From: Anaerosacchariphilus polymeriproducens
Lineage (GTDB): Bacteria > Bacillota > Clostridia > Lachnospirales > Lachnospiraceae
NCBI RefSeq assembly: GCF_003363435.1
Contig: NZ_QRCT01000049.1
Location: 1 to 64,000 of the forward strand
Length of the DNA: 64,000 nucleotides
Direction: 5' to 3'
Shown: piece by piece, positions 27,222 to 37,927 of the stretch
How the letters are laid out: each line of letters begins with the position of its first letter
Numbering within the stretch: position 1 is the stretch's first letter
The notes under the pieces: generated by a model
The model's database searches: none
The model's input: the letters and a program-made list of their open reading frames with translations, nothing else
Told to the model about the DNA's origin: nothing
Translations under genes and position numbers: made by a program

Positions 27222-30200
27222 TTATACATTTTTCACTGTCGCAATATCAACCAAAGTCAAATTATCATTGCAATGTTCTAAACTGGTTAATAATGCATTG
27301 GCAGTATCTAATGAAGTCAAGCAATGAACACCTGTCTCAATCGCATTTCGGCGAATTAAAAATCCATCTCTTGCCTTATCTCGTCCTTGCGTTGGCGTAT
27401 TGATCACCAAATCAATCTTATGTCCCAGAATTAAGTCCATAACATTAGGAGACTCTTGTGAGATTTTATTGACACGATATGCATTTACTCCATTTTCATT
27501 TAATACTTTTGCAGTACTTCTGGTAGCATAGATTTTATACCCTAAGGCTTCAAATCTTCTGCCTATTTCGATTGCTTCTTCTTTATCTGCATCTTTTACT
27601 GTCATAATCATCTGCTTATGTTTTGGCAAATTCATACCGGCACCTGCAAATGCTTTATACAATGCTTCATGGAACGTCTTAGCAATTCCCAGAACTTCAC
27701 CAGTGGATTTCATTTCTGGTCCTAAACTGATATCAGCACCACGTAATTTTTCAAATGAAAATACAGGCATTTTAATTGCGATGTAATCCGCTTCCGGTTG
27801 AAGCCCAGGGTTATAGCCCAAGCCTTTGATTGTATTGCCTATGATTACTTTGGTCGCTAAATCTACAATCGGAATTCCTGTTACTTTACTGATATAAGGA
27901 ACTGTACGGCTGGAACGTGGATTTACTTCAATTACATAAACCTCTTCCCCGCATACGATAAATTGAATATTTATTAAACCGATTACATGTAGAGCTTTCG
28001 CTAATCTTCTAGTATATTCAGTAATAATTTCCTTTACATTTTCACTAATACTTTGAGCCGGATATACAGAAATACTATCTCCAGAGTGGACTCCGGCTCT
28101 TTCTATATGTTCCATGATTCCCGGTATTAAAATATCTGTTCCATCACATACAGCATCCACTTCAATTTCTTTTCCAACTAAATATTTATCAACAAGAATT
28201 GGATGATCCTGTGCAATGCGGTTGATAATCTCCATAAACTCTTCTATCTCATCATCTGAAATGGCAATTTGCATGCCTTGACCACCTAGTACATAGGAAG
28301 GCCGTACAAGAACAGGATAACCAAGTTCGTTCGCAACCTTCTTCGCCTCTTCAGCTGTATATACAGTTCCACCTGATGGTCTTGGAATTCTACACTCTTC
28401 GAGAATTTTATCAAATAGCTCACGGTCTTCTGCTGCATCTACATTTTCAGCAGAGGTACCAAGAATTGGGACACCCATTTCCATTAAACTTTGTGTTAAT
28501 TTTATAGCAGTCTGTCCACCGAACTGAACAACTGCTCCGTCAGGTTTTTCAATGTCAACAATACTTTCTACATCTTCAGGGGTCAATGGTTCAAAATAAA
28601 GCTTATCTGCAATGTCAAAGTCTGTACTTACTGTTTCTGGATTATTATTAATAATAATAGTCTCATAGCCTTCCTTGCTAAACGCCCATGTACAATGTAC
28701 CGAACAATAATCAAATTCGATTCCCTGACCGATACGTATCGGACCGGAACCCAGAACTAATACTTTCTTTTTATCCTTAGTTTGAATTGCTTCATTTTCT
28801 CCGCCAAAGCAAGAATAATAGTATGGTGTAGAAGCTTCAAATTCAGCTGCACAGGTATCTACCATCTTAAAAGCTGCAACAATTCCATTCTCTTTCCTCA
28901 TTGTTTTAATTTCATTCACTGACTTTCCTGTCAACTGCGAAATCACATGATCTGGAAACTCGATTCTTTTTGCTTCTGCTAATAATTCTACTGTTAATTC
29001 TTCTGATTTTAAGCGATTTTCCATCTCAACAAGTATTGCGATCTTATCAATGAACCAAATATCTATCATTGTAATATTATGGATTTCTTCATAGGTAATT
29101 CCGCGACGTACAGCTTCTGCGATTACAAAAATTCTTCGATCATCTACCCGATAAAGCATTTGTATAATTTCTTCCTCTGTACACCCTGTATAATCAACGG
29201 ACATCAAACTGTCTACATGCTGCTCTAAGGATCTTAATGCTTTCATAAGTCCGCCTTCAAAGTTCGGACAGATACTCATAACTTCACCGGTCGCCTTCAT
29301 TTGAGTCGTAAGGGTTCTTTTTGCCGTTATAAATTTATCGAATGGTAGTCTCGGTATTTTAACAACACAATAATCAAGCATGGGTTCAAAACTTGCATAT
29401 GTCTTACCTGTAATTGCATTCTTAATTTCATCCAAGGTATAACCAAGTGCAATTTTGGCCGCAACCTTAGCAATCGGATAACCGGTCGCTTTCGAAGCCA
29501 ACGCTGAAGAACGGCTTACACGAGGATTTACTTCAATTACACAATATTCGAAACTTGTTGGATGTAATGCGTATTGAACATTACAGCCACCTGTAATTTT
29601 TAATTCATTAATGATATTTAATGCTGAAGTACGAAGCATCTGATATTCTTTATCACCGAGCGTCTGAGATGGTGCTACAACGATACTATCTCCTGTATGA
29701 ACTCCTACAGGATCAATATTTTCCATATTACATACGGTAATACAATTTCCATTTCCGTCACGCATTACTTCATATTCAATTTCTTTCCATCCAGCTATAC
29801 AGCGTTCTACCAAAACCTGACCAACACGGCTTAATCTTAAACCATTCGATAGAATCTCTATTAATTCATTCTCATTATTTGCGATTCCACCACCACTTCC
29901 GCCTAATGTGTAAGCAGGTCTTAGAACGACCGGATATCCAATTTCATTTGAAAAAGCAATTCCAGCTTCTACATCCTCTACCACTAAAGACGCCGCACAA
30001 GGTTCCCCGATTTTCTCCATAGTAGTTTTAAATTCTAATCGATCTTCTGCCTTTTTAATTGTCTCTGGTGTTGTACCAATTAATTTAACATCATTCTTTT
30101 TCAAAAATCCGGATTCATCTAACTCCATAGCCAAATTCAAAGCAGCTTGTCCTCCTAGTGTTGGAAGAACGCTATCCGGCTTTTCTTTTATAATAAGCTG

Positions 30201-30425
30201 CTCTATCACTTTTATTGTGAGTGGTTCTATATAAACTTTATCTGCAATATCCTTATCCGTCATAATCGTTGCCGGATTAGAATTTACTAATACTACGCAG
30301 ACTCCTTCTTCCTTTAATGATCGACAAGCCTGAGTACCTGCATAATCAAACTCTGCCGCTTGTCCAATAACGATTGGACCAGAACCGATTACCAATACTT
30401 TTTTTATATTTGGATTCTTTGGCAT
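27222..30425 (-). CDS. carB: Carbamoyl-phosphate synthase large subunit
   Basis: A 1067-residue enzyme of normal length, making carbamoyl phosphate for pyrimidines and arginine from bicarbonate, ammonia and two ATP. The two homologous ATP-grasp halves both open with the same motif ([19 protein letters not shown] and [19 protein letters not shown] near residue 556). They carry [12 protein letters not shown] and [12 protein letters not shown], and [15 protein letters not shown] and [15 protein letters not shown]. The C-terminal about 130 residues are the MGS-like allosteric domain. It directly follows carA, the start ATG overlapping the carA stop region. Confidence 0.98.
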   Translation of the reverse strand: MPKNPNIKKVLVIGSGPIVIGQAAEFDYAGTQACRSLKEEGVCVVLVNSNPATIMTDKDIADKVYIEPLTIKVIEQLIIKEKPDSVLPTLGGQAALNLAMELDESGFLKKNDVKLIGTTPETIKKAEDRLEFKTTMEKIGEPCAASLVVEDVEAGIAFSNEIGYPVVLRPAYTLGGSGGGIANNENELIEILSNGLRLSRVGQVLVERCIAGWKEIEYEVMRDGNGNCITVCNMENIDPVGVHTGDSIVVAPSQTLGDKEYQMLRTSALNIINELKITGGCNVQYALHPTSFEYCVIEVNPRVSRSSALASKATGYPIAKVAAKIALGYTLDEIKNAITGKTYASFEPMLDYCVVKIPRLPFDKFITAKRTLTTQMKATGEVMSICPNFEGGLMKALRSLEQHVDSLMSVDYTGCTEEEIIQMLYRVDDRRIFVIAEAVRRGITYEEIHNITMIDIWFIDKIAILVEMENRLKSEELTVELLAEAKRIEFPDHVISQLTGKSVNEIKTMRKENGIVAAFKMVDTCAAEFEASTPYYYSCFGGENEAIQTKDKKKVLVLGSGPIRIGQGIEFDYCSVHCTWAFSKEGYETIIINNNPETVSTDFDIADKLYFEPLTPEDVESIVDIEKPDGAVVQFGGQTAIKLTQSLMEMGVPILGTSAENVDAAEDRELFDKILEECRIPRPSGGTVYTAEEAKKVANELGYPVLVRPSYVLGGQGMQIAISDDEIEEFMEIINRIAQDHPILVDKYLVGKEIEVDAVCDGTDILIPGIMEHIERAGVHSGDSISVYPAQSISENVKEIITEYTRRLAKALHVIGLINIQFIVCGEEVYVIEVNPRSSRTVPYISKVTGIPIVDLATKVIIGNTIKGLGYNPGLQPEADYIAIKMPVFSFEKLRGADISLGPEMKSTGEVLGIAKTFHEALYKAFAGAGMNLPKHKQMIMTVKDADKEEAIEIGRRFEALGYKIYATRSTAKVLNENGVNAYRVNKISQESPNVMDLILGHKIDLVINTPTQGRDKARDGFLIRRNAIETGVHCLTSLDTANALLTSLEHCNDNLTLVDIATVKNV

Positions 30426-31498
30426 TATTTAGATCCCTCCATCATTTCTATAAATCTATCAAACAAGTATCCTGAGTCTTGTGGACCGGGACATGCTTCC
30501 GGATGAAACTGCACTGTAAAAATATTTTTATTTTTATACTTTAATCCTTCATTGGTTCCATCATTCACATTAACAAATGCCGGAACAGCAATATTGGAAT
30601 CAAGTCCTTCAACATCTACTACATAACCGTGATTTTGAGATGAAATATAAACTCGGTTCGTTTCCAAATCTTTGACAGGATGGTTCCCGCCACGATGTCC
30701 ATATTTCATTTTGTGAGTATCAGCTCCAGTAGCCAATGCCATTAGCTGATGACCTAAACAAATTGCAAAAATTGGAATATCTGATTGATACAACTTTTTG
30801 ATTTCATTAATTATGCTCTTACATTCCTTTGGATCTCCAGGTCCATTAGAAAGCATTATCCCATCAGGATTTGATTTCATAATTTCATCTGCTGTTGTTA
30901 AGGCTGGATAAACAGTAACGTTACATCCTCTTCGATTTAAAGACTGTGCAATATTATCTTTCGCACCAAAATCCATTAGTGCCACATTTAGACCTGCTCC
31001 TTTTAGAATTCTCTTTTCTTTACATGTTACTTTTTCTACAACACTGACTGCAATATATTCTTTCAATTTCGGAATAATTTCATTCAAATCATAATCTTCG
31101 TTCGTGGTAATCATTCCGTTCATGGTCCCTTTTTCTCTTAAAATTTTAGTAAGGGCTCTGGTATCTATCCCTGCGATCCCTGGGATTTCGTACTTTTCTA
31201 AGAAATTTTGAATACTATCTTCGCTCCTAAAATTACTGGGGATTCTAGACAATTCTCTAACAATATAAGCATCCGGCCAAGGTTTTAATGACTCCATATC
31301 TTCATTACATATCCCATAATTTCCAATTAAAGGATATGTCATAACTACAGCCTGTCCTGCATAGGAAGGATCTGTCAGAACTTCTAAATAACCTGTCATT
31401 GAAGTATTAAATACAATTTCACTTATAACTTCCTTCTGCGCTCCAATGCTGGTCCCTGTAAATACATTTCCATCTTCAAGTATAAGAAAAGCTTTCAT
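30425..31498 (-). CDS. carA: Carbamoyl-phosphate synthase small subunit
   Basis: A 357-residue glutamine amidotransferase subunit that feeds ammonia to CarB. The N-terminal CPSase domain has [20 protein letters not shown]. The class I amidotransferase domain has the nucleophile in [13 protein letters not shown], then RGGNHPV, and the His-Glu pair in [10 protein letters not shown]. It overlaps carB by one base. A 170-190 base leader with a strong terminator-like hairpin suggests control by attenuation. Confidence 0.97.
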   Translation of the reverse strand: MKAFLILEDGNVFTGTSIGAQKEVISEIVFNTSMTGYLEVLTDPSYAGQAVVMTYPLIGNYGICNEDMESLKPWPDAYIVRELSRIPSNFRSEDSIQNFLEKYEIPGIAGIDTRALTKILREKGTMNGMITTNEDYDLNEIIPKLKEYIAVSVVEKVTCKEKRILKGAGLNVALMDFGAKDNIAQSLNRRGCNVTVYPALTTADEIMKSNPDGIMLSNGPGDPKECKSIINEIKKLYQSDIPIFAICLGHQLMALATGADTHKMKYGHRGGNHPVKDLETNRVYISSQNHGYVVDVEGLDSNIAVPAFVNVNDGTNEGLKYKNKNIFTVQFHPEACPGPQDSGYLFDRFIEMMEGSK

Positions 31499-31568
31499 TC
31501 TATCACTCTAACCCTTTCTATCTATTCAATTTAGATACTTGTTTACCTAATATATCAATATTTTGCCT

Positions 31569-31596
31569 TAAAAAAAAAAAGAGAGGCCTCTTTTTT
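31569..31596 (-). promoter_or_regulatory. Candidate transcription attenuator in the carA leader
   Basis: On the minus strand, AAAAAAGAGGCCTCTC is followed by a run of about 11 T, a terminator-like hairpin about 75 bases upstream of carA and about 85 bases past its promoter. The sugar-ABC operon has its own terminator further upstream, so this one is free to regulate carAB. I could not recognise a clear PyrR-binding loop. Confidence 0.5.
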
Positions 31597-31683
31597 CCTT
31601 TTTATTTAAGAAGAAATATTAATTTCTACCATTCAAGATTTAGTTTATAATATTCTTGCCATACAAGTACTCAAATTGTATAG

Positions 31684-31712
31684 ATTTTATCACATAAAGG
31701 AATTTTTTTCAA
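31684..31712 (-). promoter_or_regulatory. Predicted sigma-A promoter of carAB
   Basis: Minus-strand TTGAAA (31707-31712), 17 bases, TAAAAT (31684-31689). It places the start of transcription about 175 bases before carA. Confidence 0.6.
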
Positions 31713-31795
31713 CCTTTTTTCATATAAATATTTTAGTAAATTTTTACTTAGCCCTAAAAATTAGATTTTTTATTTCTTATATTAAAACTTATACT

Positions 31796-31833
31796 TAAAA
31801 AAAAGAGTAAAAACATAAGTTTCTACTCTTTTT
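31796..31833 (-). terminator. Terminator of the sugar/inositol ABC operon
   Basis: AAAAAGAGTA and TACTCTTTTT form a 10-bp stem around a 14-base loop, 12 bases past the permease stop. On the minus strand it is followed by a T-rich tail. Confidence 0.85.
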
Positions 31834-31844
31834 CTATACACTAT

Positions 31845-32831
31845 TTATGATTTTTTAACATTCTTTCTCATATCGAATACAACGGCTACGATTATAATAA
31901 CACCTTTAAGTGCTTGTTGTAAGTATGAGTTTACACCAAGTAATAACATACCATTCTTTAAGATACCAAGAATTAAGATACCAGCGATAACACCTGAGAT
32001 ACGAGCAATACCACCAGAGTGAGAGGTACCACCAACGGTTGCAGCTGCAATAGCATCAAGTTCATAGTTAAGACCCATTGTAGTAGAACTTGCTCCGGAA
32101 CGAGATACTAATAAGATACCACCCATAGAAGCACAGAACGCTCCCCATGTATAAACTTTTACTAAATTCTTTTCTACATTAATACCTGCAACTCTTGCTG
32201 CCTGATCATTTCCACCGATTGCATAAACGTTTTTACCAAAACGAGTTTGTGTTAACATGAAACCTGCAATACATACAAAAACGATAAAGAACAGTACGAT
32301 CGAAGGTAAGAAACCGAAAAACTTTGCTTGACCTAATGTTTTGAAACTACTTTTCAAATTAGGAATTGGGTATGAATTTGTATAAATGTATGCTAATGAA
32401 CGTGCGATTAACTGAGTACCTAATGTAGCAATAAATGCTGGAATTTTTGTATATGCAATTAAGAGACCATTCATTAAACCAAATACAGTACCTGCTGCTA
32501 ATGCAATTAAAACAATTAATATTACTGGTAAATCCGGTAAATTTTTAAACTTTTTATCTGAATAATCCGGATTTTGTGCCAAAGAAGCAGCAACAGCTGC
32601 TGTCCAAGCTACAATCGCACCTGGAGAGAGGTCAATTCCTTTTGAAAGAATTGCAAAAACAATACCCATTGTAAGTATACCAATAACTGATTCTGTTATT
32701 AACATGTTGAATAGATTTCCACTTGTCATGAATACTGGTGACGCAAAGGTCATTGCAATAATCATAACTATTAATACAATCCAAATAGAATTCTTACTTA
32801 AAAATTTTTTGAAATCAAATGATTTAGACAT
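31845..32831 (-). CDS. Ribose-type (inositol) ABC transporter permease
   Basis: A 328-residue membrane protein of the RbsC/XylH family with about eight to ten helices. Typical segments are GLMNGLLIAYTKIPAFIATLGTQLIARS and YAIGGNDQAARVAGINVEKNLVKVY, and the glycine/serine-rich AAATVGGTSHSGGIARISGVIAG. It works with the double-domain ATPase and the binding lipoprotein just upstream. Since the operon follows iolG-I-B-E on the same strand, myo-inositol or a related cyclitol is the likely cargo. The specificity is inferred, not visible. Confidence 0.92.
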   Translation of the reverse strand: MSKSFDFKKFLSKNSIWIVLIVMIIAMTFASPVFMTSGNLFNMLITESVIGILTMGIVFAILSKGIDLSPGAIVAWTAAVAASLAQNPDYSDKKFKNLPDLPVILIVLIALAAGTVFGLMNGLLIAYTKIPAFIATLGTQLIARSLAYIYTNSYPIPNLKSSFKTLGQAKFFGFLPSIVLFFIVFVCIAGFMLTQTRFGKNVYAIGGNDQAARVAGINVEKNLVKVYTWGAFCASMGGILLVSRSGASSTTMGLNYELDAIAAATVGGTSHSGGIARISGVIAGILILGILKNGMLLLGVNSYLQQALKGVIIIVAVVFDMRKNVKKS

Positions 32832-32848
32832 ATTTTATCCTTCCTTTC

Positions 32849-34330
32849 TTACACTTCACCTGTCGCATATTTCATAATTGTTTCTTGGCTAAACTCATCA
32901 CGAGAAAGTATACCTGTCATTTCTCCTTCATGCATAACCAAAATCCGATCAGACATTCCCATTACTTCCGGCAACTCTGAAGAAATTAAAATGATTGCTT
33001 TTCCTTCACCAGCTAACTTCGTAATTAAACTATGAATTTCTGATTTCGCTCCAACGTCAATACCACGAGTTGGTTCATCTACTATAAGAATATCCGGATT
33101 CTTTAATAACCAACGAGCAACTAGTACTTTTTGTTGATTACCACCAGAAAGGTTCATAATCAACTGTTCGTTATTAGGTGTCTTGACATTCAATTTTGCA
33201 ACATATTCATCTACATCTTTTCTAATTTTTTTATGATTTAATGGAAAACCATACGCACCTAAATTTGCAAGAATTGTATTATCCGCTATACTTCTAACAC
33301 CAACAATACCATTTCCGCGTCTATCTTCAGTCAGAAGAGCAATTCCATTACCAATTGCGTCTTCTGGATGCTTAATATTCAATTCCACTCCATCCTTGTA
33401 TATTTTGCCGCTTGTTTTATGGCGCATACCGAAAATTGCTTCTACCGTTTCGGTACGTCCTGCTCCAACAAGACCTGCAAAACCAAGAATTTCTCCTTTG
33501 CGAAGTTCAAATGAAACATTTTTTACAGCTTTTCCTGCACTAAGATTCTCAACTTTTAGAACAGTTTCACCTATTGGACAGTCCACTTTAGGGAACATTT
33601 CATTTACTTCACGACCAACCATTTTCTGAATCAATTCGTCTATGGTAATATCTTCTGCCCTATCTGTTGCGATGTATTCACCATCACGCATTGTAGTAAG
33701 TTCATCACAAATCTGAAAAATTTCATCTAATTTATGTGAGATATAAACAATTGCTACATTCTGTTCCCGTAACTGTCTGATAATTCTAAATAAATGGCCA
33801 ACTTCTGTCTCTGTTAAAGAAGATGTAGGTTCATCCATAATTACGATATCAGAATCATACGAAACAGCTTTTGCAATTTCTACCATCTGCATCTGAGCAA
33901 CCGTCAAATTACCCATCATTTCATCTGGATCTATACTAATTTCTAATCTTTTAAATAATGCTAATGTATCCTCTCGCATTTTCTTATGATCTACAATAAT
34001 GCCTTTCATAGGTTGACGACCAACCCAAACATTTTCGCTTACACTACGATATGGGATTGGACTCAATTCCTGATGAATCATAGAGATTCCACTTTCAAGT
34101 GCGGTATGTGTATCAGGGTAATCGATCTCTTCACCTCTAAATAAAATCTTCCCTGAGTTCTTATGATAGATACCAATTAAACATTTCATCAAAGTTGATT
34201 TACCAGCACCATTTTCCCCCATCAAACCATGTACAGTTCCCGGACGAAGTTTTAGCTGAACACCTTTTAACGCACGCACACCTGGAAATTCTTTAACAAT
34301 ATCAGTCATCTCCAATACATATTCGCTCAT
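32849..34330 (-). CDS. Ribose-type (inositol) ABC transporter ATPase, two nucleotide-binding domains
   Basis: A 493-residue ATPase with two cassettes, as in RbsA/MglA. The first has Walker A GENGAGKST near residue 40 and Walker B IVIMDEPTSSLTE. The second keeps LSGGNQQKVLVARWL and LIVDEPTRGIDVG, but its P-loop is the usual degenerate GLVGAGRTE. The frame is open to 34360; I start at ATG 34330, which follows GAGAGAGGTGAAAAT and begins the normal MSEYVLEM. It lies 17 bases before the permease gene. Confidence 0.94.
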   Translation of the reverse strand: MSEYVLEMTDIVKEFPGVRALKGVQLKLRPGTVHGLMGENGAGKSTLMKCLIGIYHKNSGKILFRGEEIDYPDTHTALESGISMIHQELSPIPYRSVSENVWVGRQPMKGIIVDHKKMREDTLALFKRLEISIDPDEMMGNLTVAQMQMVEIAKAVSYDSDIVIMDEPTSSLTETEVGHLFRIIRQLREQNVAIVYISHKLDEIFQICDELTTMRDGEYIATDRAEDITIDELIQKMVGREVNEMFPKVDCPIGETVLKVENLSAGKAVKNVSFELRKGEILGFAGLVGAGRTETVEAIFGMRHKTSGKIYKDGVELNIKHPEDAIGNGIALLTEDRRGNGIVGVRSIADNTILANLGAYGFPLNHKKIRKDVDEYVAKLNVKTPNNEQLIMNLSGGNQQKVLVARWLLKNPDILIVDEPTRGIDVGAKSEIHSLITKLAGEGKAIILISSELPEVMGMSDRILVMHEGEMTGILSRDEFSQETIMKYATGEV

Positions 34331-34435
34331 ATTTTCACCTCTCTCTTTCTCGTAAAACATAGCCCGAGGGCAACTTATCGCTGCCCTCGCCGGCTATATC
34401 ATAACTTCTTACGAAGAATAGCCCATCTCTGGTCT

Positions 34436-35506
34436 TTATTTCATATATTTTTCTACGTTAGATTTATCAACTGGTTCAAATGGAATCCAAACGATAGTTT
34501 TGTCGTCATTTGCACCTTCAATTGTGCTGATACTTTCTCCACCAACAATTGCTTGTGCAGCTTTAACAGCACCTTCTCCTTGACCAGCAGCTGATTGGTA
34601 TACAGAGAATGCCATTTTTCCAGCTTGGATAGCTTCACATCCAACAGCTGTTGCATCAATACCTACAACTGGTACTTTTGTAGGATCTACACCCTGCATT
34701 TCCATAGCTTCGATTACACCAAGAGCCATTTCATCATTGTTACAGATTACTGCATCATATTGTTTTCCAGTTCCTAAGAATTGGATAAACATTTCTTGAG
34801 CTGTTGCACGATCCCATTTTGCTGTGTCTTCGAATACGTAATTAACTTTGATTCCTGCTTCTTCCAGACCTTTTTTAACTGAATCTGTACGTTTGATAAC
34901 GTTTTCTAATCCTAACACACCTTGAAGTAAAACTGCGTTGATTTCTGTTTTGCCTTGATCTTTAAAATATTTTGCTAAATATTCAGCTTGGAATTTTCCT
35001 GAATCGGATTCATTTGAACCAACATATACATATTTATCTGCTTTTAAGTTTGCTTCTCCAGGACTTCTATTAACAAAAACAACAGGAAGGTCACCAGCAC
35101 TTGAGATGATTTCTGCTGAATTGTCTGTATTAACTAAGTTACAAATAATCGCATCATAATCATCAGTTACAGCTGTTTGAATATGTGACAACTGTTTTGT
35201 AATATCATCTTCTGAATCCATTACTACTAATTCAACACCATTTTCATCTGCATATTTTGTAGCAGCTGTTTCCATAGAAGTTAAAAATTGATCACGAGAT
35301 GACATTGTAAAAAGAATTTTTCCACCAGCTTTAGCTTTATCACCTGTTGCATCATCTTCTTTTGTTTGAGTTGTATCATCTGTTGTTTCTTCTTTTTTTG
35401 TATCTTCTTTTGTATCAGTATTATCTTTTTGTCCACATCCAAAAGCAAATGTAGAAACCATGATTAAACTAAGTCCTAAAACAAAAAATTTCTTAATATT
35501 TTTCAT
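34436..35506 (-). CDS. Sugar/inositol-binding lipoprotein of the ABC importer
   Basis: A 356-residue periplasmic-binding protein of the RbsB type. It has a lipoprotein signal ending in FGCGQ (Cys near residue 24), an acidic/threonine linker to about residue 55, and then the two-lobed fold (GGKILFTMSSRDQFLTSMETAATKYADENGVELVVMD, DAIICNLVNTDNS, VVFVNRSPGE, DAVICNNDEMALGVIEAM). I start at ATG 35506, after GGGAGGAAACAAAAAC. It is the first gene of the transport operon behind a promoter with a long leader. The asparagine/arginine pattern suits a sugar or cyclitol ligand. Confidence 0.93.
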   Translation of the reverse strand: MKNIKKFFVLGLSLIMVSTFAFGCGQKDNTDTKEDTKKEETTDDTTQTKEDDATGDKAKAGGKILFTMSSRDQFLTSMETAATKYADENGVELVVMDSEDDITKQLSHIQTAVTDDYDAIICNLVNTDNSAEIISSAGDLPVVFVNRSPGEANLKADKYVYVGSNESDSGKFQAEYLAKYFKDQGKTEINAVLLQGVLGLENVIKRTDSVKKGLEEAGIKVNYVFEDTAKWDRATAQEMFIQFLGTGKQYDAVICNNDEMALGVIEAMEMQGVDPTKVPVVGIDATAVGCEAIQAGKMAFSVYQSAAGQGEGAVKAAQAIVGGESISTIEGANDDKTIVWIPFEPVDKSNVEKYMK

Positions 35507-35718
35507 GTTTTTGTTTCCTCCCAAATTTGTTTTAATTGCTAAGAGTAACTCTTAGTTTTCGTCGTTCCTTTTATTAAGGTCATCAGTACGAGCAAAAAAT
35601 GTTTTGAACATCTTTTGAATTTTTTGAATCATTACGCATGCATTCGTTCATGATTTGAAAATCCATATTTTTTTGCCTTTTGAGTAATTGGTTGCAACAT
35701 TAATCAACTCATGGGCAT

Positions 35719-35748
35719 ATTTTAGCACAATGTTTATAAAGTTGTCAA
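35719..35748 (-). promoter_or_regulatory. Strong sigma-A promoter of the inositol ABC operon
   Basis: Minus-strand TTGACA (35743-35748), 18 bases, TAAAAT (35719-35724). It gives a leader of about 205 bases. The near-palindrome ATTACGCATGCATTCG at 35630-35645 lies in that leader and could be an operator. Confidence 0.7.
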
Positions 35749-35798
35749 TCCCAACCTTAGTAATTCTAAACACTTACACGCATTTTTGAGCACCTCCT

Positions 35799-35929
35799 TT
35801 TGTGCATTATTTCCATTCATACTTTATTCATACTTTTTTTACATTTTTCATATTTCCCATAAATATGGACTTTTATGCATTACTTGATATTAAATTAACG
35901 TACACCCGACTATCGATTTGTGCATTATT
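35799..35929. repeat. TTTGTGCATTATT direct repeats upstream of the inositol ABC promoter
   Basis: The 13-base word TTTGTGCATTATT occurs at 35799-35811 and again at 35917-35929, with a diverged copy TTTTATGCATTACTT around 35870-35884. All lie between the iolE terminator and the transport promoter. Also here, on the minus strand, AAAGGAGGTG precedes a five-codon frame (ATG at about 35783), a vestigial or leader start. No real gene is seen in this roughly 200-base stretch. Confidence 0.55.
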
Positions 35930-35949
35930 AACAAAATTTACTTTTTTTC

Positions 35950-35984
35950 CAAATAAAAAGAACAACCTTTTCAATAAGGTTGCC
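35950..35984 (-). terminator. Terminator downstream of iolE
   Basis: CAACCTT/AAGGTTG form a 7-bp stem with a 6-base loop, followed on the minus strand by CTTTTTATTT. It separates the iolG-I-B-E genes from the transport operon. Confidence 0.75.
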
Positions 35985-36008
35985 CCTTTTTTTTATAAAT
36001 TATTATAA

Positions 36009-36902
36009 TTATAATCCAGTTTTTTCAGCAATATATTTTCTAGCTTTGATCGCATATTCTAAAGGATTAGCAATAGCAGGATCCTGTTCAGCTTCTACTA
36101 ATACATAACCTTCATAATTGTTTTCTGCTAAGATATCAAAAATCGGTTCAAAATCAACAGATCCATCTCCAGGAACTGTAAATGTTCCCAAACGTACGCC
36201 TTGTAAGAAACTTAAGTGTTCATCTTTTACTTTTTGAACCATTTCCGGTCTAACATCTTTTAAATGTACATGCTTAATACGATTAATATATTTTTTACAC
36301 ATTGCAACAGCATCCGCACCATTATAAGTAAAGTGTCCTGTATCGAACAATAAACTTACCAACTCAGGATCAGTATTTGCTAACATTCTGTCAACTTCTT
36401 CTTCTGTTTGCACAACAGTTCCCATATGATGATGGAAAGTTAATGAGATTCCAATCTCTTTCGCTTTTGCTCCCAATTTATTTAATCCATCACATAATAA
36501 TTTCCACTCTTCATCGTTCATAACATATTTTTCTTCAAAAATGGATTTATCAGTACCTTGTATACTATGTCCTTGTTCCGATACACCTATTACTTTCGCA
36601 CCCATATCTTTTAAGAATTTAGCTTGTTTTATAAATTCTACTTCTGTCTCTTCATATGGTTTTGTTGTTAAGAAAGTTGAGAACCAGCAATTACAAATAG
36701 TTAAACCACGTAAATCCAATGCTTTTTTCAAAACCACAGGATCTGTTGGATATTTTCCACCGATTTCTGAACCTGTAAATCCGGCAAGAGCCATTTCACT
36801 TACACATTGCTCAAAAGTATTTTCTTTTCCTAAATCCGGCATATCATCATTTGTCCAACCTATTGGAGCAATTCCTAATTTTACTTTATTTTTATCTAAC
36901 AT
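36009..36902 (-). CDS. iolE: Inosose dehydratase
   Basis: A 297-residue TIM-barrel enzyme that dehydrates 2-keto-myo-inositol (scyllo-inosose) to the diketo compound, the second step of inositol breakdown. The opening [19 protein letters not shown] is the family signature. Metal ligands are likely in [34 protein letters not shown] and [12 protein letters not shown], and in [10 protein letters not shown] near the end. Length is normal. It sits directly after iolB on the same strand. Confidence 0.96.
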   Translation of the reverse strand: MLDKNKVKLGIAPIGWTNDDMPDLGKENTFEQCVSEMALAGFTGSEIGGKYPTDPVVLKKALDLRGLTICNCWFSTFLTTKPYEETEVEFIKQAKFLKDMGAKVIGVSEQGHSIQGTDKSIFEEKYVMNDEEWKLLCDGLNKLGAKAKEIGISLTFHHHMGTVVQTEEEVDRMLANTDPELVSLLFDTGHFTYNGADAVAMCKKYINRIKHVHLKDVRPEMVQKVKDEHLSFLQGVRLGTFTVPGDGSVDFEPIFDILAENNYEGYVLVEAEQDPAIANPLEYAIKARKYIAEKTGL

Positions 36903-36958
36903 ATTTCTTTCCTCACTCTCTTTATTCTTATTAATATATAAATATATAGAATCTAATG

Positions 36959-37747
36959 TTATCGATATTGAATCGGACTATCTACCATCCATGTATGATC
37001 CGGGTCATCTACTCTATCCGTCCAAGGATTACCTTCTAAATGTCGAATCATCCAAACTACATACATCGGATATCCTGGTGCAGTCACTTGAGGATGTGTT
37101 GCCCCCGGTGTCAAAGCACTGAAACTTCCGTCTTTAATTTTAAATACATCGTCACCTATAAAGCATGCCCCAAAACCTTGAGGCTTATCAAAACGATAGT
37201 AATATACCTCCGGTTGTGGATGGTGATGAGGTATATATCCTGACCAACCACCTTGATGACCAATGATCTCACCTAAAACCATATTAGAATATGGTGCATT
37301 CTGATAATCAAATGCAGTTCTTACGGTACGAAGCGCCATAGGTTCACATAAGCCTTTTCCTGCTAATGCGTCAACGCAATCTTCAGGCGTGTAGAATACA
37401 GCTGAAAACTCTTTCTCATTTTCTGTAGATTGTACAAGAATTTCTGTATCTCCAAATGCTTTTATCGTAACTTTTACACCTTTACAAACATGTAAACAAT
37501 ATAAACTTTCCTTAAAGCAATCTTCTCTTTTCACTTTTCTTGTTTCTTTGTCCCATTGATATTCAACATCACCTGTTACAAGCAATACTGCAAGTTCTTC
37601 ATTTTCTAAATAAAAATCACGAACATCTCCGTTTTTCATTCGATAAACGGTAATATTCATCAACATGTCTTTATATAGACCGTCTGTTGTAGTAAGAACT
37701 TTTTTTCCCTCGTTGTCATACTCAGGATACCCAAAAAGCTTGTTCAT
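36959..37747 (-). CDS. iolB: 5-deoxy-glucuronate isomerase
   Basis: A 262-residue bicupin enzyme that isomerises 5-deoxy-D-glucuronate to 2-deoxy-5-keto-gluconate in inositol breakdown. The key C-terminal cupin region is plain: [29 protein letters not shown] with the histidine/glutamate metal ligands, then [39 protein letters not shown]. The start has AAGGAGATGTAAGGGA upstream. Its usual substrate donor IolD is not encoded in this window. Confidence 0.96.
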   Translation of the reverse strand: MNKLFGYPEYDNEGKKVLTTTDGLYKDMLMNITVYRMKNGDVRDFYLENEELAVLLVTGDVEYQWDKETRKVKREDCFKESLYCLHVCKGVKVTIKAFGDTEILVQSTENEKEFSAVFYTPEDCVDALAGKGLCEPMALRTVRTAFDYQNAPYSNMVLGEIIGHQGGWSGYIPHHHPQPEVYYYRFDKPQGFGACFIGDDVFKIKDGSFSALTPGATHPQVTAPGYPMYVVWMIRHLEGNPWTDRVDDPDHTWMVDSPIQYR

Positions 37748-37862
37748 TCCCTTACATCTCCTTACATTTTATATTCAGTTACAAGTCACTATTAGTGTAA
37801 CACAGTATATCCAATTTGGCAACAATTTAACCATGAAAACTTCGAAACATGAGCACTAACAA

Positions 37863-37896
37863 CAATAGATTACACAACAAAATGTGTAATCTATTG
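37863..37896 (-). terminator. Perfect hairpin between iolI and iolB
   Basis: CAATAGATTACACA and TGTGTAATCTATTG form a 14-bp perfect stem with a 6-base loop. The minus-strand tail (TTGTTGTTAG) is only weakly U-rich, so it may be a partial terminator or an mRNA-processing hairpin inside the iol transcript. Confidence 0.6.
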
Positions 37897-37927
37897 ATTA
37901 AGTTTCATATATTTTCACCAATACTTT

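Noticed and set aside
35799-35929. CRISPR-like repeats
   Set aside because: Only two exact 13-base copies 118 bases apart, far from any cas gene; they look regulatory.
36541-37122. A 193-codon plus-strand frame over iolE and iolB
   Set aside because: It is the antisense shadow of two well-conserved iol genes and has no ribosome binding site.
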